Below, one piece after another: positions 1 through 7,520 of a stretch of 10,520 nt of DNA. The stretch covers positions 1-10,520 of the forward strand of contig CALEST010000048.1 of NCBI GenBank assembly GCA_937907555.1. Reading direction: 5' to 3'. A program made the position numbers and the translations under genes. The notes beneath the pieces were generated by a model. The model was not told where the DNA came from, did not search any database, and saw nothing but the letters and a program-made list of their open reading frames with translations. Position 1 is the stretch's first letter. The number at the start of each line of letters is the position of its first letter. This DNA comes from an uncultured Sediminibacterium sp. (GTDB lineage Bacteria > Bacteroidota > Bacteroidia > Chitinophagales > Chitinophagaceae).

Positions 1-248
1 ATGGTAGATTTTCCAATCAGTGAAAACCAAATTGAATCTGTTTTTAATACCGTTAAATTATAATAACCTGTAGAATCGGTAATGGTTCCTCTTCCGGAAG
101 TACTTTGCACTGCAACTGCTTCCAAAGGTCTTCTGGCCGAAATATCATACACATTTCCACTCACTGTTGTGTACTGGGCCTGTACATCAGCAGTAAAGGA
201 AATAAGCAGTAGTAATATGAAACCCGATATTCCGGAATAATACCTCAA
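1..248 (-). CDS. Secreted protein with carboxypeptidase-D regulatory-like domain (N-terminal 82 codons, 3' end cut by window edge)
   Basis: The frame is open from a stop just upstream (near 310) to the left edge and contains no ATG, so I place the start at TTG 248-246. From there the protein has a textbook signal peptide: Arg2, a hydrophobic core around residues 10-18 (FILLLLISF), and a likely cleavage site VQA|Q after Ala24. Residues 28-80 read like the first strands of a CarboxypepD_reg-like beta-sandwich, with VSGNVYD, then GTITDSTGYYNLTV, then WFSLIGKS. Such domains sit at the N terminus of many Bacteroidota envelope proteins, including TonB-dependent receptors and stand-alone secreted proteins of a few hundred residues. 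Which kind this is cannot be decided without the missing C-terminal part. It lies 82 nt downstream of the esterase gene on the same strand. I see no strong terminator or promoter in that gap, so read-through is possible. Confidence 0.72.
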   Translation of the reverse strand, partial: MRYYSGISGFILLLLISFTADVQAQYTTVSGNVYDISARRPLEAVAVQSTSGRGTITDSTGYYNLTVLKTDSIWFSLIGKST

Positions 249-330
249 TTGCCTTCGATTAATGTGTAATATTAGTTCAGCATTGGCAGAGTACCATAGG
301 TTCTCAGGGAATTAACGAGTTTTTTACAGT

Positions 331-1062
331 TTAAAACTTCTTATCCAAAATATAGGGAAGCATAGATCTCCAGGTAGGCCAATCGTGGTGAATATCTGGT
401 CCCCATACATCCAGGTCATACCATATTCCTTTATTGTATAAAATGCCGGCAAATCGTTTGGATGCTTCCGGATCTTCAAAATTTCCGCTACCTGTATAAA
501 TGTGAATATGGTGACTGGCTTTTATTTTGCTCAGATACCAATCGTCTTGTAAGCTGGGAATATAATGTTCGGGGCTATTATAGAAGACCTGATCGTCCCA
601 GAAACCTTTGGTATATTCTGTTAGATTATACACGCCGCTCATGCTGATGGCTCCGTTCAGAATATCCGGTCTTTTCAAAAAAAGATTCATGGCATGTAAT
701 GCCCCGAAAGATGCACCACAGGTATAAATCATTGTTTCATTGCTGGTGCTGTTTCGAATAAAAGGAATCACTTCGTTAAAAACATATTCATTAAACTGGT
801 TATGACGGATTGCTTTGTGTTCAGGAAGCATCTGATTATTCATCCAGCTTTCCTTGTTCATGCTATCGATGCTGAATACCCTGCATTTTCCGGATTCAAT
901 CATGGGTGCAATGGCATCAATCAACTGGAATCTTTCGTATTCCAGATAATCTGCTGCGGCTGTTGGAATCAGCAAAATGGCAAAGCCATAATGACCATAA
1001 GCAGCAATTGGCATTTCTTTATTTAAAGCAGGACTATACCAGGAACTAAGTTCTCTTTTCAT
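331..1062 (-). CDS. Esterase-like alpha/beta hydrolase
   Basis: This 243-residue protein has no signal peptide, so it is probably cytoplasmic. It fits the putative-esterase (esterase D / Fes-like, PF00756) branch of the alpha/beta-hydrolase fold. The nucleophile elbow is CGASFGA at residues 115-121, giving Ser118 as nucleophile. A late strand carries TGSGNFEDPE (190-199), whose Glu196 or Asp197 may be the acid. The catalytic His is probably His225 or His226 in DIHHDWPTW (223-231), close to the C terminus as expected. Length is close to a minimal esterase domain. It follows the ParA-like gene by only 3 nt, so translational coupling is likely. The substrate cannot be told from sequence; related proteins act on carboxylic esters, S-formylglutathione, siderophore esters or polyesters, and some have no known substrate. 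The fold is confident; the reaction is not. Confidence 0.85.
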   Translation of the reverse strand: MKRELSSWYSPALNKEMPIAAYGHYGFAILLIPTAAADYLEYERFQLIDAIAPMIESGKCRVFSIDSMNKESWMNNQMLPEHKAIRHNQFNEYVFNEVIPFIRNSTSNETMIYTCGASFGALHAMNLFLKRPDILNGAISMSGVYNLTEYTKGFWDDQVFYNSPEHYIPSLQDDWYLSKIKASHHIHIYTGSGNFEDPEASKRFAGILYNKGIWYDLDVWGPDIHHDWPTWRSMLPYILDKKF

Positions 1063-1065
1063 ATA

Positions 1066-1809
1066 TTATTCTATACAGGTCTTTTTAATTTCTTTCCATA
1101 AATTGTTATAACACTGTGCGGCAAAACTACTGGCTGCAAAGATTTCCAGCGGAGCCTGATTCACACCCATTTTTTCTACATCACTTAAATAGGGGATATA
1201 ACTTTTAAAGAATAGCTTGTCTTTATAAAATTCATTGATGACTTCGTGATGCAGGTTCTTCCGATGATCTACCATACTAAAAAAGCATTTGAGTTTTGAT
1301 GTATCAAAATCATTCTCCTTAAAATATTGCAGCACAGACTCAAAAGAGCGGATAGACAAAGTAGTTGGAATATTTGGCATGAATATCCAATCAGCCCCGG
1401 TAAATACGGCATCATGTAAAATAGAAATTCCGGGAGGACAATCTAAAAAAACAATATCGTATGATTTTTTTACTGATGACAGCAAGGAAGCAATTTTCTT
1501 TTTGCTTTGCTTCATATCGTTCAATAAAATATCCGCATTTCGGGCCGATATATCGGAAGGAATAATATCCAGGTTTTCATAGGCAGAAACCTGAATGGCA
1601 TCTGCCAAATCCATTTCACCGCTGATGAGTTTTCTGGATTCATTTTTAACCGTTGATGCAACCCCCAAATAAAAGGATGAAGATCCCTGCGGGTCTAAGT
1701 CCCATATTAAAGTTTTATATCCCTGTTTAGCACTTAGATAGGCCAGATTAATGGTAGCTGCAGTTTTGCCAACACCACCTTTTAAATTGTATAGGGCTAT
1801 GGTTACCAT
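1066..1809 (-). CDS. ParA/Soj-family ATPase (orphan, no ParB alongside)
   Basis: This is a 247-residue single-domain P-loop ATPase of the ParA/MinD class. The deviant Walker A box KGGVGKT spans residues 10-16, with signature Lys10 and catalytic Lys15. The switch I / A' region is WDLDPQGSSS (36-45), and Walker B is IVFLDCPPG (119-127) with Asp123. There is no N-terminal DNA-binding extension, so it resembles chromosomal Soj rather than long plasmid ParA. ParA proteins form ATP-dependent dimers, often on nucleoid DNA, and position cargo such as chromosome origins, plasmids or protein assemblies. No parB-like gene or parS-like repeat is visible, so a chromosome-segregation role is not supported here. 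The gene is 35 nt after chrA and 3 nt before the esterase gene, which makes the esterase the best candidate for a functional partner. That link is inference. Confidence 0.9.
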   Translation of the reverse strand: MVTIALYNLKGGVGKTAATINLAYLSAKQGYKTLIWDLDPQGSSSFYLGVASTVKNESRKLISGEMDLADAIQVSAYENLDIIPSDISARNADILLNDMKQSKKKIASLLSSVKKSYDIVFLDCPPGISILHDAVFTGADWIFMPNIPTTLSIRSFESVLQYFKENDFDTSKLKCFFSMVDHRKNLHHEVINEFYKDKLFFKSYIPYLSDVEKMGVNQAPLEIFAASSFAAQCYNNLWKEIKKTCIE

Positions 1810-1844
1810 AATTAAAAATATGCTTCAGAGGAAGATACAAAAAA

Positions 1845-3101
1845 TCAGGCAATAGCGCCGAGTAATAAGCAACCAATTACAATAAACGGAGCGGGTACGC
1901 GATTTAAGCGAAGTACCATCAGTGTGGCAATTACAATCCCCAAGTCCCCAAAAATAGACCAGTGCTGTGAACCCAATTCAGGTAAAATATGGTCATTCAG
2001 TAAGTACAAAACAGATCCGGCCATGATACCTACCACTGATGCCCGAATACCTTCTAATGACCTGAAAATCACTGCATATTTCTTTAAATTATGCCAGACG
2101 GGAAAGAAAAATAAGACCAACAGGGCACTGGGCAGGAAAATTCCGATTACCCCAATAATGCATCCCAAAACCTGCTTTTCAGTTCCCATTTCCTTCAATA
2201 CCATACCGCCCGTGAAAGCACCAATAGAAAAAACCGGGCCCGGAATTGCCCTGACAATTCCTGATCCTGTTAAAAATGCTTCCCTGTCTATTTTCAGAAC
2301 ATCTCGCCTGTTTTCAAGAATTCTTTTGCTCTGAGGACGTGTAACATATTGTTCATACATCAGTGGAATCAAAACATCCCCGCCTCCAAAAACCAGACTG
2401 CCAAAACGATAATTGTTTTCGAACAGGTTATATACTTTGCGGTTTTCCCAGTTTTGCTTGGTGGCTGTTTCGGACAGATAACCTGTTATACCAAATAGCA
2501 CCAAAAAAATCAGGAGATTACCCCATTTTACCTGTTTAGGTGGATTTCCTTTTTGCGGGATTCTTTTATCACTGAAATTGGTGGCAATACCGGCACAAAC
2601 AATCAGAATCGGAAAAATCCAGGGTGTTTTAAAAGCCAGAAAAGTAGCAATCGCTGCTATCAAAACAATCACACGGGTAATTGTATTATTCACTGCCACT
2701 TTATAGGTTCTTAATGCAGAATAGGCAATAAATCCAATTGCCATTGGCTGGATGAATCTAAAAAAAGTAGCAGGGTTTTGAATTTTGTCAAAATAATACA
2801 ACAAAAATGAAAGGCTCGACATCAAGAGACTTGCCGGTAAAATCCAGATGATCAATGTAAGAATGGATAGTAAAACACCTCCCCGCTTATATCCTATTAA
2901 AGTTAATACCTGCGTGGAAGAAGCTCCTGGCAACATCTGACAGAAGCCATTATAATCAAGCAATTCTTCTTCCGTTACATCTTTTCGCTGATGTACAAAT
3001 GTTTTCATCATCATTCCCAGATGACCCTGTGGTCCGCCAAATGCAGTGATACTGTGCGAAAACACAGCTCTTAAAAAGGGGATATGACGAATCAGGTTCA
3101 A
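1845..3101 (-). CDS. chrA: Chromate transporter, long two-domain form (CHR family)
   Basis: This 418-residue hydrophobic membrane protein has the two homologous halves of a long-chain CHR transporter. The N-terminal half has AFGGPQGH (20-27) followed by MLPGASSTQ (56-64). The C-terminal half repeats the pattern with LVFGGGDVLIP (236-246) and RAIPGPVFS (284-292). Multiple hydrophobic segments (about 76-104, 117-130, 144-175, 195-209 and several after 310) fit the usual 10-13 membrane spans in the inner membrane. Characterised members export chromate, probably by confusion with sulfate. Many environmental homologues have not been tested and may carry another oxyanion. No chrB, chrC or chrF regulator gene is nearby, so chromate-inducible resistance is not indicated. 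It starts 7 nt after the oxygenase stop codon, which suggests one transcript. Confidence 0.9.
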   Translation of the reverse strand: MNLIRHIPFLRAVFSHSITAFGGPQGHLGMMMKTFVHQRKDVTEEELLDYNGFCQMLPGASSTQVLTLIGYKRGGVLLSILTLIIWILPASLLMSSLSFLLYYFDKIQNPATFFRFIQPMAIGFIAYSALRTYKVAVNNTITRVIVLIAAIATFLAFKTPWIFPILIVCAGIATNFSDKRIPQKGNPPKQVKWGNLLIFLVLFGITGYLSETATKQNWENRKVYNLFENNYRFGSLVFGGGDVLIPLMYEQYVTRPQSKRILENRRDVLKIDREAFLTGSGIVRAIPGPVFSIGAFTGGMVLKEMGTEKQVLGCIIGVIGIFLPSALLVLFFFPVWHNLKKYAVIFRSLEGIRASVVGIMAGSVLYLLNDHILPELGSQHWSIFGDLGIVIATLMVLRLNRVPAPFIVIGCLLLGAIA

Positions 3102-3108
3102 TGGCAGA

Positions 3109-4053
3109 CTATTTCTTTAGTCCAATTTCTCTTAACCTTTCATCGAGGTATTCACCGGCAGTTGTGTCTGGATATGCTTTGGGGTTCTGCTCATCTATAC
3201 AACTTTCCAGGCAGGCAAGGCTCATTTCGCTTCTTGGATGAAGGAAAAATGGCATGGAAAATCTGCTGGTATGCCATAGTTCTCTGGCCGGATTAACTAC
3301 CCGATGCGTTGTGCTTCTTAATTTATTATTGGTTAGTCGCTGAAGCATGTCACCTACATTCACCACAATCTGTTCTGGCAAGGAAGTAACATTCACCCAC
3401 TCTCCCTGTTTGGTCAGAATCTGCAAACCATCGGCAGAAGCACCTACCAATAGCGTAATCAGATTGATGTCTTCGTGTTGTTCTGCTCTTATAGCTGATT
3501 TAGGTTCAGATGTAATAGGCGGATAATGGATACAACGCAAGATGGAATTTCCATTGTGGATATGCTCATCAAAATAATGTTCGTCAAGACCCAGATACAA
3601 CGCTATCGCCTGCAGGAGGGCTTTTCCGCTTTTTTCAAAATTCCTATACGCATTGTATAAGGTTTCATTGAAAGGAGCAATTTCTGAAACCTGTACGTTA
3701 TCGGGATATTCAGATTGAATGGCATCCCGATCTTCTACCGTTTGACCATATTGAAAGAATTCTTTTAAATCAGGGGCCTCACTGCCTTTTGCGTGCTCTT
3801 TACCAAAGGAAGTATATCCTCGCTGACCTGCCAAGCCGGGAATTTCATATTGCTTTTTCTTCTCGAGCGGAAGAGAAAAAAACTGCTGTACATATTCATA
3901 CTGATTGGCAATCAACTGATCTGGAACCCCATGGTTTTTAACCGCAACAAATCCAACTTCTTCATATGCTTTTCCCAATGCCTGTACAAATGCGGCTTTC
4001 TCTTCGGGAGTTCCATGCGTAAACTGTGCTAAATCAACAACTGGTATGGCCAT
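3109..4053 (-). CDS. Isopenicillin-N-synthase-like Fe(II)/2-oxoglutarate-dependent dioxygenase
   Basis: This 314-residue soluble enzyme has a DIOX_N domain (about residues 3-110, with GFVAVKNHGVP at 34-44) and a 2OG-Fe(II) oxygenase jelly-roll (about 167-275). The iron ligands are all visible: His193 and Asp195 in QHEDINLITLL, and His250 in STTHRVVNP. Arg264 and Ser266 in RFSMPFF form the RxS motif that binds the 2-oxoglutarate C5 carboxylate. The enzyme should therefore be active and use 2-oxoglutarate. The family covers plant-type hydroxylases, ethylene-forming enzyme, isopenicillin N synthase and many bacterial members of unknown substrate. Nothing here points to beta-lactam synthesis, because no NRPS or acyltransferase is nearby. 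It is the first gene of the minus-strand run that continues into chrA. The start MAIPVVDL is the usual N terminus for the family. Confidence 0.9.
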   Translation of the reverse strand: MAIPVVDLAQFTHGTPEEKAAFVQALGKAYEEVGFVAVKNHGVPDQLIANQYEYVQQFFSLPLEKKKQYEIPGLAGQRGYTSFGKEHAKGSEAPDLKEFFQYGQTVEDRDAIQSEYPDNVQVSEIAPFNETLYNAYRNFEKSGKALLQAIALYLGLDEHYFDEHIHNGNSILRCIHYPPITSEPKSAIRAEQHEDINLITLLVGASADGLQILTKQGEWVNVTSLPEQIVVNVGDMLQRLTNNKLRSTTHRVVNPARELWHTSRFSMPFFLHPRSEMSLACLESCIDEQNPKAYPDTTAGEYLDERLREIGLKK

Positions 4054-4137
4054 AACAAAAGTTTATACGAAAATACAGGAAATTCAATAATAGCAGGTAT
4101 TGTAAACCAATCCAATAAAAAGAGTGAACTTTATTCT
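4054..4137. promoter_or_regulatory. Divergent intergenic region between the oxygenase and the DUF3089 lipoprotein gene
   Basis: The 84-nt A+T-rich spacer separates two start codons pointing away from each other, so it must hold the promoters for both directions unless these lie inside the genes. I found no perfect TAnnTTTG box on either strand. The closest is AACTTTTG at 4063-4056 on the minus strand with a TTG 21 nt upstream, but it ends only 2 nt before the ATG, which is too close to be convincing. No clear operator or long inverted repeat is visible. Confidence 0.4.
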
Positions 4138-5175
4138 ATGAAAAAGTTAGCCTTATTGGTTTTAGTTATAAGTGTTTTGGGCATCGCATGTGGAACTCCT
4201 TATAAAAAAATGGCACGTTCCTATGAAGTGAGGGATCCACAGCATTTACCTGATTATGCGGACCTGTATTATTGGGCAGCGCATCCGGATAAAAAAGATC
4301 CGGCAGACAGTATACCTGAACCTTTGAAATCAAAAGCTGTAACAGATAGCACAGTAGATGTATTTTTTATTCATCCTACTACTTATACTGATAATGATTT
4401 GCCATATGGATACAGTGCACCCATCAATAACAATGAGCTCAACGCCAAAACAGATTATAGTACCATTTTATTTCAGGCAAGTGCATTTAATCAGGCAGGA
4501 AAGGTTTTTGCACCAAGGTATCGCCAAGCCAATTTACAGGCTTATTTTCCAAAGAACGCTGCAGACAGCGTATCTGCAATAGCAGCTTTTGAGTTGGCTT
4601 ATCAGGATATAAAAGCTGCATTTGTGTATTATTTAAATCATTACAATGGAGGTAAACCTATTATCATAGCAGCACATAGTCAGGGAACCACTCATGGGAA
4701 AAGATTAGTTAAGGAATTTTTTGACAATCAGCCACTGCAAAAAAAGTTAATAGCTGCCTATTTAATTGGAATACCGGTTTCAGAGAAAGAATATACCCAT
4801 ATTCAATCCTGTAAAACCAACAATCAGACAGGATGTATTGTAGGTTGGCGCACATATAAAACAGGGTATACGCCCTCAATTATTTTAAAAGAAGAAAATA
4901 AGGCAATCGTTACCAATCCATTAACCTGGAATGAAGAATCTGCTGTTGCAGATGCCAGCTTAAACATGGGAGGAATCCTGCTGAATTTTAATAAAATAGT
5001 CCCCAGCGTTGCTTCTGCCAAAATTGAAGGGAATATTTTATGGACAAACAAACCCAGATTTTTTGGAAATATTTTTTATACAACCAAAAACTATCATGTA
5101 GGCGATATTAATTTATACTATCTGAATATCCGCGAAAACCTGAAACAGCGTATCAGTAGTTATTTTAATAAGTAA
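4138..5175 (+). CDS. DUF3089-family lipoprotein, predicted alpha/beta hydrolase
   Basis: This 345-residue protein opens with a lipoprotein signal peptide: Lys2-Lys3, a hydrophobic core at 4-14, and LGIAC ending at Cys18, the likely lipidated residue. The next residues (GTPYKKM) are basic rather than the acidic run used as a surface-export signal in some Bacteroidota, so it probably faces the periplasm. The body matches DUF3089: YYWAAHPDKKDPAD (44-57), DVFFIHPTTY (74-83), and the nucleophile elbow AAHSQGT (178-184) with Ser181. A late His320 in NYHVGDINLYYLN may complete the triad. The family has the alpha/beta-hydrolase fold, but to my knowledge no substrate is established. It stands alone on its strand: it is divergent from the oxygenase and convergent with recQ, one base away. 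Family assignment is confident; the reaction is unknown. Confidence 0.85.
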   Translation: MKKLALLVLVISVLGIACGTPYKKMARSYEVRDPQHLPDYADLYYWAAHPDKKDPADSIPEPLKSKAVTDSTVDVFFIHPTTYTDNDLPYGYSAPINNNELNAKTDYSTILFQASAFNQAGKVFAPRYRQANLQAYFPKNAADSVSAIAAFELAYQDIKAAFVYYLNHYNGGKPIIIAAHSQGTTHGKRLVKEFFDNQPLQKKLIAAYLIGIPVSEKEYTHIQSCKTNNQTGCIVGWRTYKTGYTPSIILKEENKAIVTNPLTWNEESAVADASLNMGGILLNFNKIVPSVASAKIEGNILWTNKPRFFGNIFYTTKNYHVGDINLYYLNIRENLKQRISSYFNK

Positions 5176-5176
5176 A

Positions 5177-7435
5177 TCAGTTGCCGTAGACACTCAGGAA
5201 TTTGATTCTCATGATTTTTAACTGCTCCCAGTTAAAATCAAATTCAGCTAATTCTTCACGGGCAACATCCAGCGATGAAGTTTCACAGCTTTTGAAGTAT
5301 TCCAGAATTTCATCCTGTTCGTCTTCTCCCAGCCATTCATCAATGGCATAATCCAGATTCAGTCTGGTTCCACTTGCAGCAATGGTTTCCATCTCTTCCA
5401 ATAACTGGTCGAGTTTTAAATCTTTATTGCGTGCAATGGTTTCAAGTGGTATTTTTTTATCTACATTCTGAATAATGTAAATTTTATTGCTGGCAGCATT
5501 GGCTACACTTCGCATGACGAAATCATCGGGCTTTTCAATATTATTCTCTTCAACATAACTGGCAATCAACTCCACAAAAGGTTTACCATATTTCAGGGCT
5601 TTCCCTTTACTTACACCCTGACACTTACTCATTTCATCCAATGTAGTTGGATACAGCGTTGCCATATCCTGAAGGGAGCTTTCAAGAAAAATAACAAAAG
5701 GCGGCAAGCTTTTTTTCTTCGCCTCTTTTTGTCTTAGCTCTTTCAGCATGGTGAATAACTGTTCGTCGGCAGCGGCTCCAGACTGAGAGCCAGATTCGTT
5801 TTCATCATCATCTGCATTGGCATCTTCAAATAAATTATTGAGTACCATTTTAAATGAAGATGGCTTCTTCAGGTATTTCTGCCCCTTTTCGCTCACTTTC
5901 AACAACCCATATTCTTCTATGTCTTTTAGTAAAAAGTTTTCTAGTAGCAGTTGTCTGATCAGACTATTCCATAAATGCGTTTCCTTGTCTTTTCCAATTC
6001 CAAATTCTGGCAATCGATCGTGACGGAACATGGTAATTTGTGGTGTAAGCTTTCCGGTTAAAACATTTACCACATAATCGGCAACAAATCTTCCGTCCAG
6101 GGCGTTCACCACTTTTAGCAATTTTACTACTTCTTCCTTCGCCTCAAATTTCTCTTTTGGATTCTTGCAGTTATCGCAGAGTCCGCAGTTTTGAGTTTCT
6201 GTAGTTTCTCCGAAATAATGCAATAAAATTTTTCTTCTGCAAACAGCACTTTCAGAATAAGCTACCATTTCGTCAATTAACTGAGCACCCACTTCCCTTT
6301 CACTTAAAGGTTTATCGCGCATCAGGTGTTCCAGCTTGGATACGTCCTTATGAGAATAATACAACACACAAATGCCTTCCAGACCGTCCCGACCCGCTCT
6401 GCCCGTTTCCTGATAATAGTTCTCAATGGATTTGGGTATATTAAAGTGAATCACAAAACGGATATCCGGCTTGTCAATACCCATACCAAATGCAATAGTG
6501 GCTACAATCACCTGCACGTCTTCATTCAGAAACTGGTCCTGACGCTCTGCTCTTAACTTCTGATCCAGCCCTGCGTGATAAGCAACTGCTTTAATTTTAT
6601 TGGCAACCAGCAATTCCGCCAGCTCCTCTGTGGTTTTTCTGTTGAGTGTATAAATAATACCACTTTTACCCTTGTGCTGTGTAATGAACTTAACAATGCT
6701 TTTTACCGTTTGTTCCTTTTGAACCTTAGGAAGAATTTCATAGAACAAATTGGTGCGGTTAAAAGAGGAAATAAAAATATTAGCCTCTCTTAAACCCAGA
6801 TTCTTTACAATATCGCTTTGAACTTTAGGTGTAGCAGTAGCAGTTAGTGCAATAACTGGTTTGTCAGGATGAATCATGTCCATCATTTCCCTGAGTCTCC
6901 TGTACTCAGGTCTGAAATCATGCCCCCATTCTGAAATACAGTGTGCTTCATCCACCGCAAAAAATGAAATATTCAGGTCACTAAAATATTCCAGGTTTTC
7001 CTGTTTGGTAAGGGTTTCCGGGGCAACGTATAGTAATTTGGTTTTGCCGCTGTTCAGATCGTCTTTTACCGCCTTAATCTGACTTTTGTTCAGGGAAGAA
7101 TTCAAAAAATGGGCAACTTCGTCGTTTTCACTATAGCCCCTAACCAGATCCACCTGGTTTTTCATCAAAGCTATTAATGGCGATACAATAATGGCACATC
7201 CATCCAGCATAAGGGCTGGCAACTGATAGCAAAGGCTTTTGCCACCACCTGTTGGCATGATTACAAAAGTATCTTTCCCGTCTAAAAGACTGTTGATAGC
7301 TGCTTCCTGCGTTCCTTTAAATTCTTTAAATCCAAAATATTGCTCTAAAGCTGCATGTATGGGATATTGGCTTGCGCCAGCAGTCTTTTTGGCTGTTGAT
7401 TTCCTGGTTACCGCTTTTTTTGTAGTCGTTGCCAT
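5177..7435 (-). CDS. recQ: ATP-dependent DNA helicase RecQ
   Basis: This 752-residue superfamily-2 3'-5' helicase unwinds recombination intermediates and stalled forks. Walker A is PTGGGKS (61-67), the DEAH box is 162-165 with the RecQ aromatic-rich loop following (to about 176), TATATP is at 198-203, and motif VI QETGRAGRDG is 342-351. The RecQ zinc site is complete (Cys399, Cys417, Cys420, Cys423), followed by the winged-helix RQC region to about 524. An acidic, Ser/Gly-rich linker (537-558) leads to an HRDC domain (about 559-632). About 100 more residues (650-752) look like the helix-turn-helix-type C-terminal extension common in Bacteroidota RecQ. This makes it longer than E. coli RecQ, which is about 610 residues. 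Residues 2-22 form a Lys/Thr/Ala-rich basic tail. The gene converges with the DUF3089 gene and diverges from kdsD. Confidence 0.97.
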   Translation of the reverse strand: MATTTKKAVTRKSTAKKTAGASQYPIHAALEQYFGFKEFKGTQEAAINSLLDGKDTFVIMPTGGGKSLCYQLPALMLDGCAIIVSPLIALMKNQVDLVRGYSENDEVAHFLNSSLNKSQIKAVKDDLNSGKTKLLYVAPETLTKQENLEYFSDLNISFFAVDEAHCISEWGHDFRPEYRRLREMMDMIHPDKPVIALTATATPKVQSDIVKNLGLREANIFISSFNRTNLFYEILPKVQKEQTVKSIVKFITQHKGKSGIIYTLNRKTTEELAELLVANKIKAVAYHAGLDQKLRAERQDQFLNEDVQVIVATIAFGMGIDKPDIRFVIHFNIPKSIENYYQETGRAGRDGLEGICVLYYSHKDVSKLEHLMRDKPLSEREVGAQLIDEMVAYSESAVCRRKILLHYFGETTETQNCGLCDNCKNPKEKFEAKEEVVKLLKVVNALDGRFVADYVVNVLTGKLTPQITMFRHDRLPEFGIGKDKETHLWNSLIRQLLLENFLLKDIEEYGLLKVSEKGQKYLKKPSSFKMVLNNLFEDANADDDENESGSQSGAAADEQLFTMLKELRQKEAKKKSLPPFVIFLESSLQDMATLYPTTLDEMSKCQGVSKGKALKYGKPFVELIASYVEENNIEKPDDFVMRSVANAASNKIYIIQNVDKKIPLETIARNKDLKLDQLLEEMETIAASGTRLNLDYAIDEWLGEDEQDEILEYFKSCETSSLDVAREELAEFDFNWEQLKIMRIKFLSVYGN
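5213..5239. other. Hairpin-forming inverted repeat in the 3' end of recQ, opposite the DUF3089 transcript tail
   Basis: TTTTAACTG (5216-5224) and CAGTTAAAA (5229-5237) form a perfect 9-bp stem with loop CTCC. A bulge at 5215 and two more pairs extend it to 5213/5239. It lies 38 nt past the DUF3089 stop codon and inside recQ codons for residues about 732-741. No uridine run follows on either strand, so it is not a standard intrinsic terminator. It could still slow polymerase or protect the 3' end of the plus-strand RNA, or it could be chance in A+T-rich coding sequence. Confidence 0.3.
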
Positions 7436-7520
7436 CGGGGGATTTCTATTTACTACACTAGAACAATCTGTGTCTGTAAAAGTTAAACAATTTTTGCCTT
7501 TTTTCCTTATTTATTTCAAC

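Noticed and set aside
1066..1809. ParA as a sign of a plasmid or integrated element
   Set aside because: There is no ParB, replication, integrase or transfer gene and no repeats, and the neighbours are ordinary chromosomal genes such as recQ and kdsD.
1813..1840. TTG-N17-TATTTTTA on the minus strand just before the ParA gene, resembling a promoter
   Set aside because: The -7 box has one mismatch and ends 3 nt before the ATG, so transcription would start inside the start codon. The spacer is A+T-rich and a chance match is likely.
3109..4053. Isopenicillin N synthase, i.e. a beta-lactam pathway
   Set aside because: The protein has the 2OG-binding RxS motif of general dioxygenases, and no nonribosomal peptide synthetase or related gene is present.
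4056..4087. TTG-N21-AACTTTTG on the minus strand before the oxygenase gene
   Set aside because: The first base of TAnnTTTG is wrong and the box ends 2 nt from the ATG, which leaves no room for a leader.
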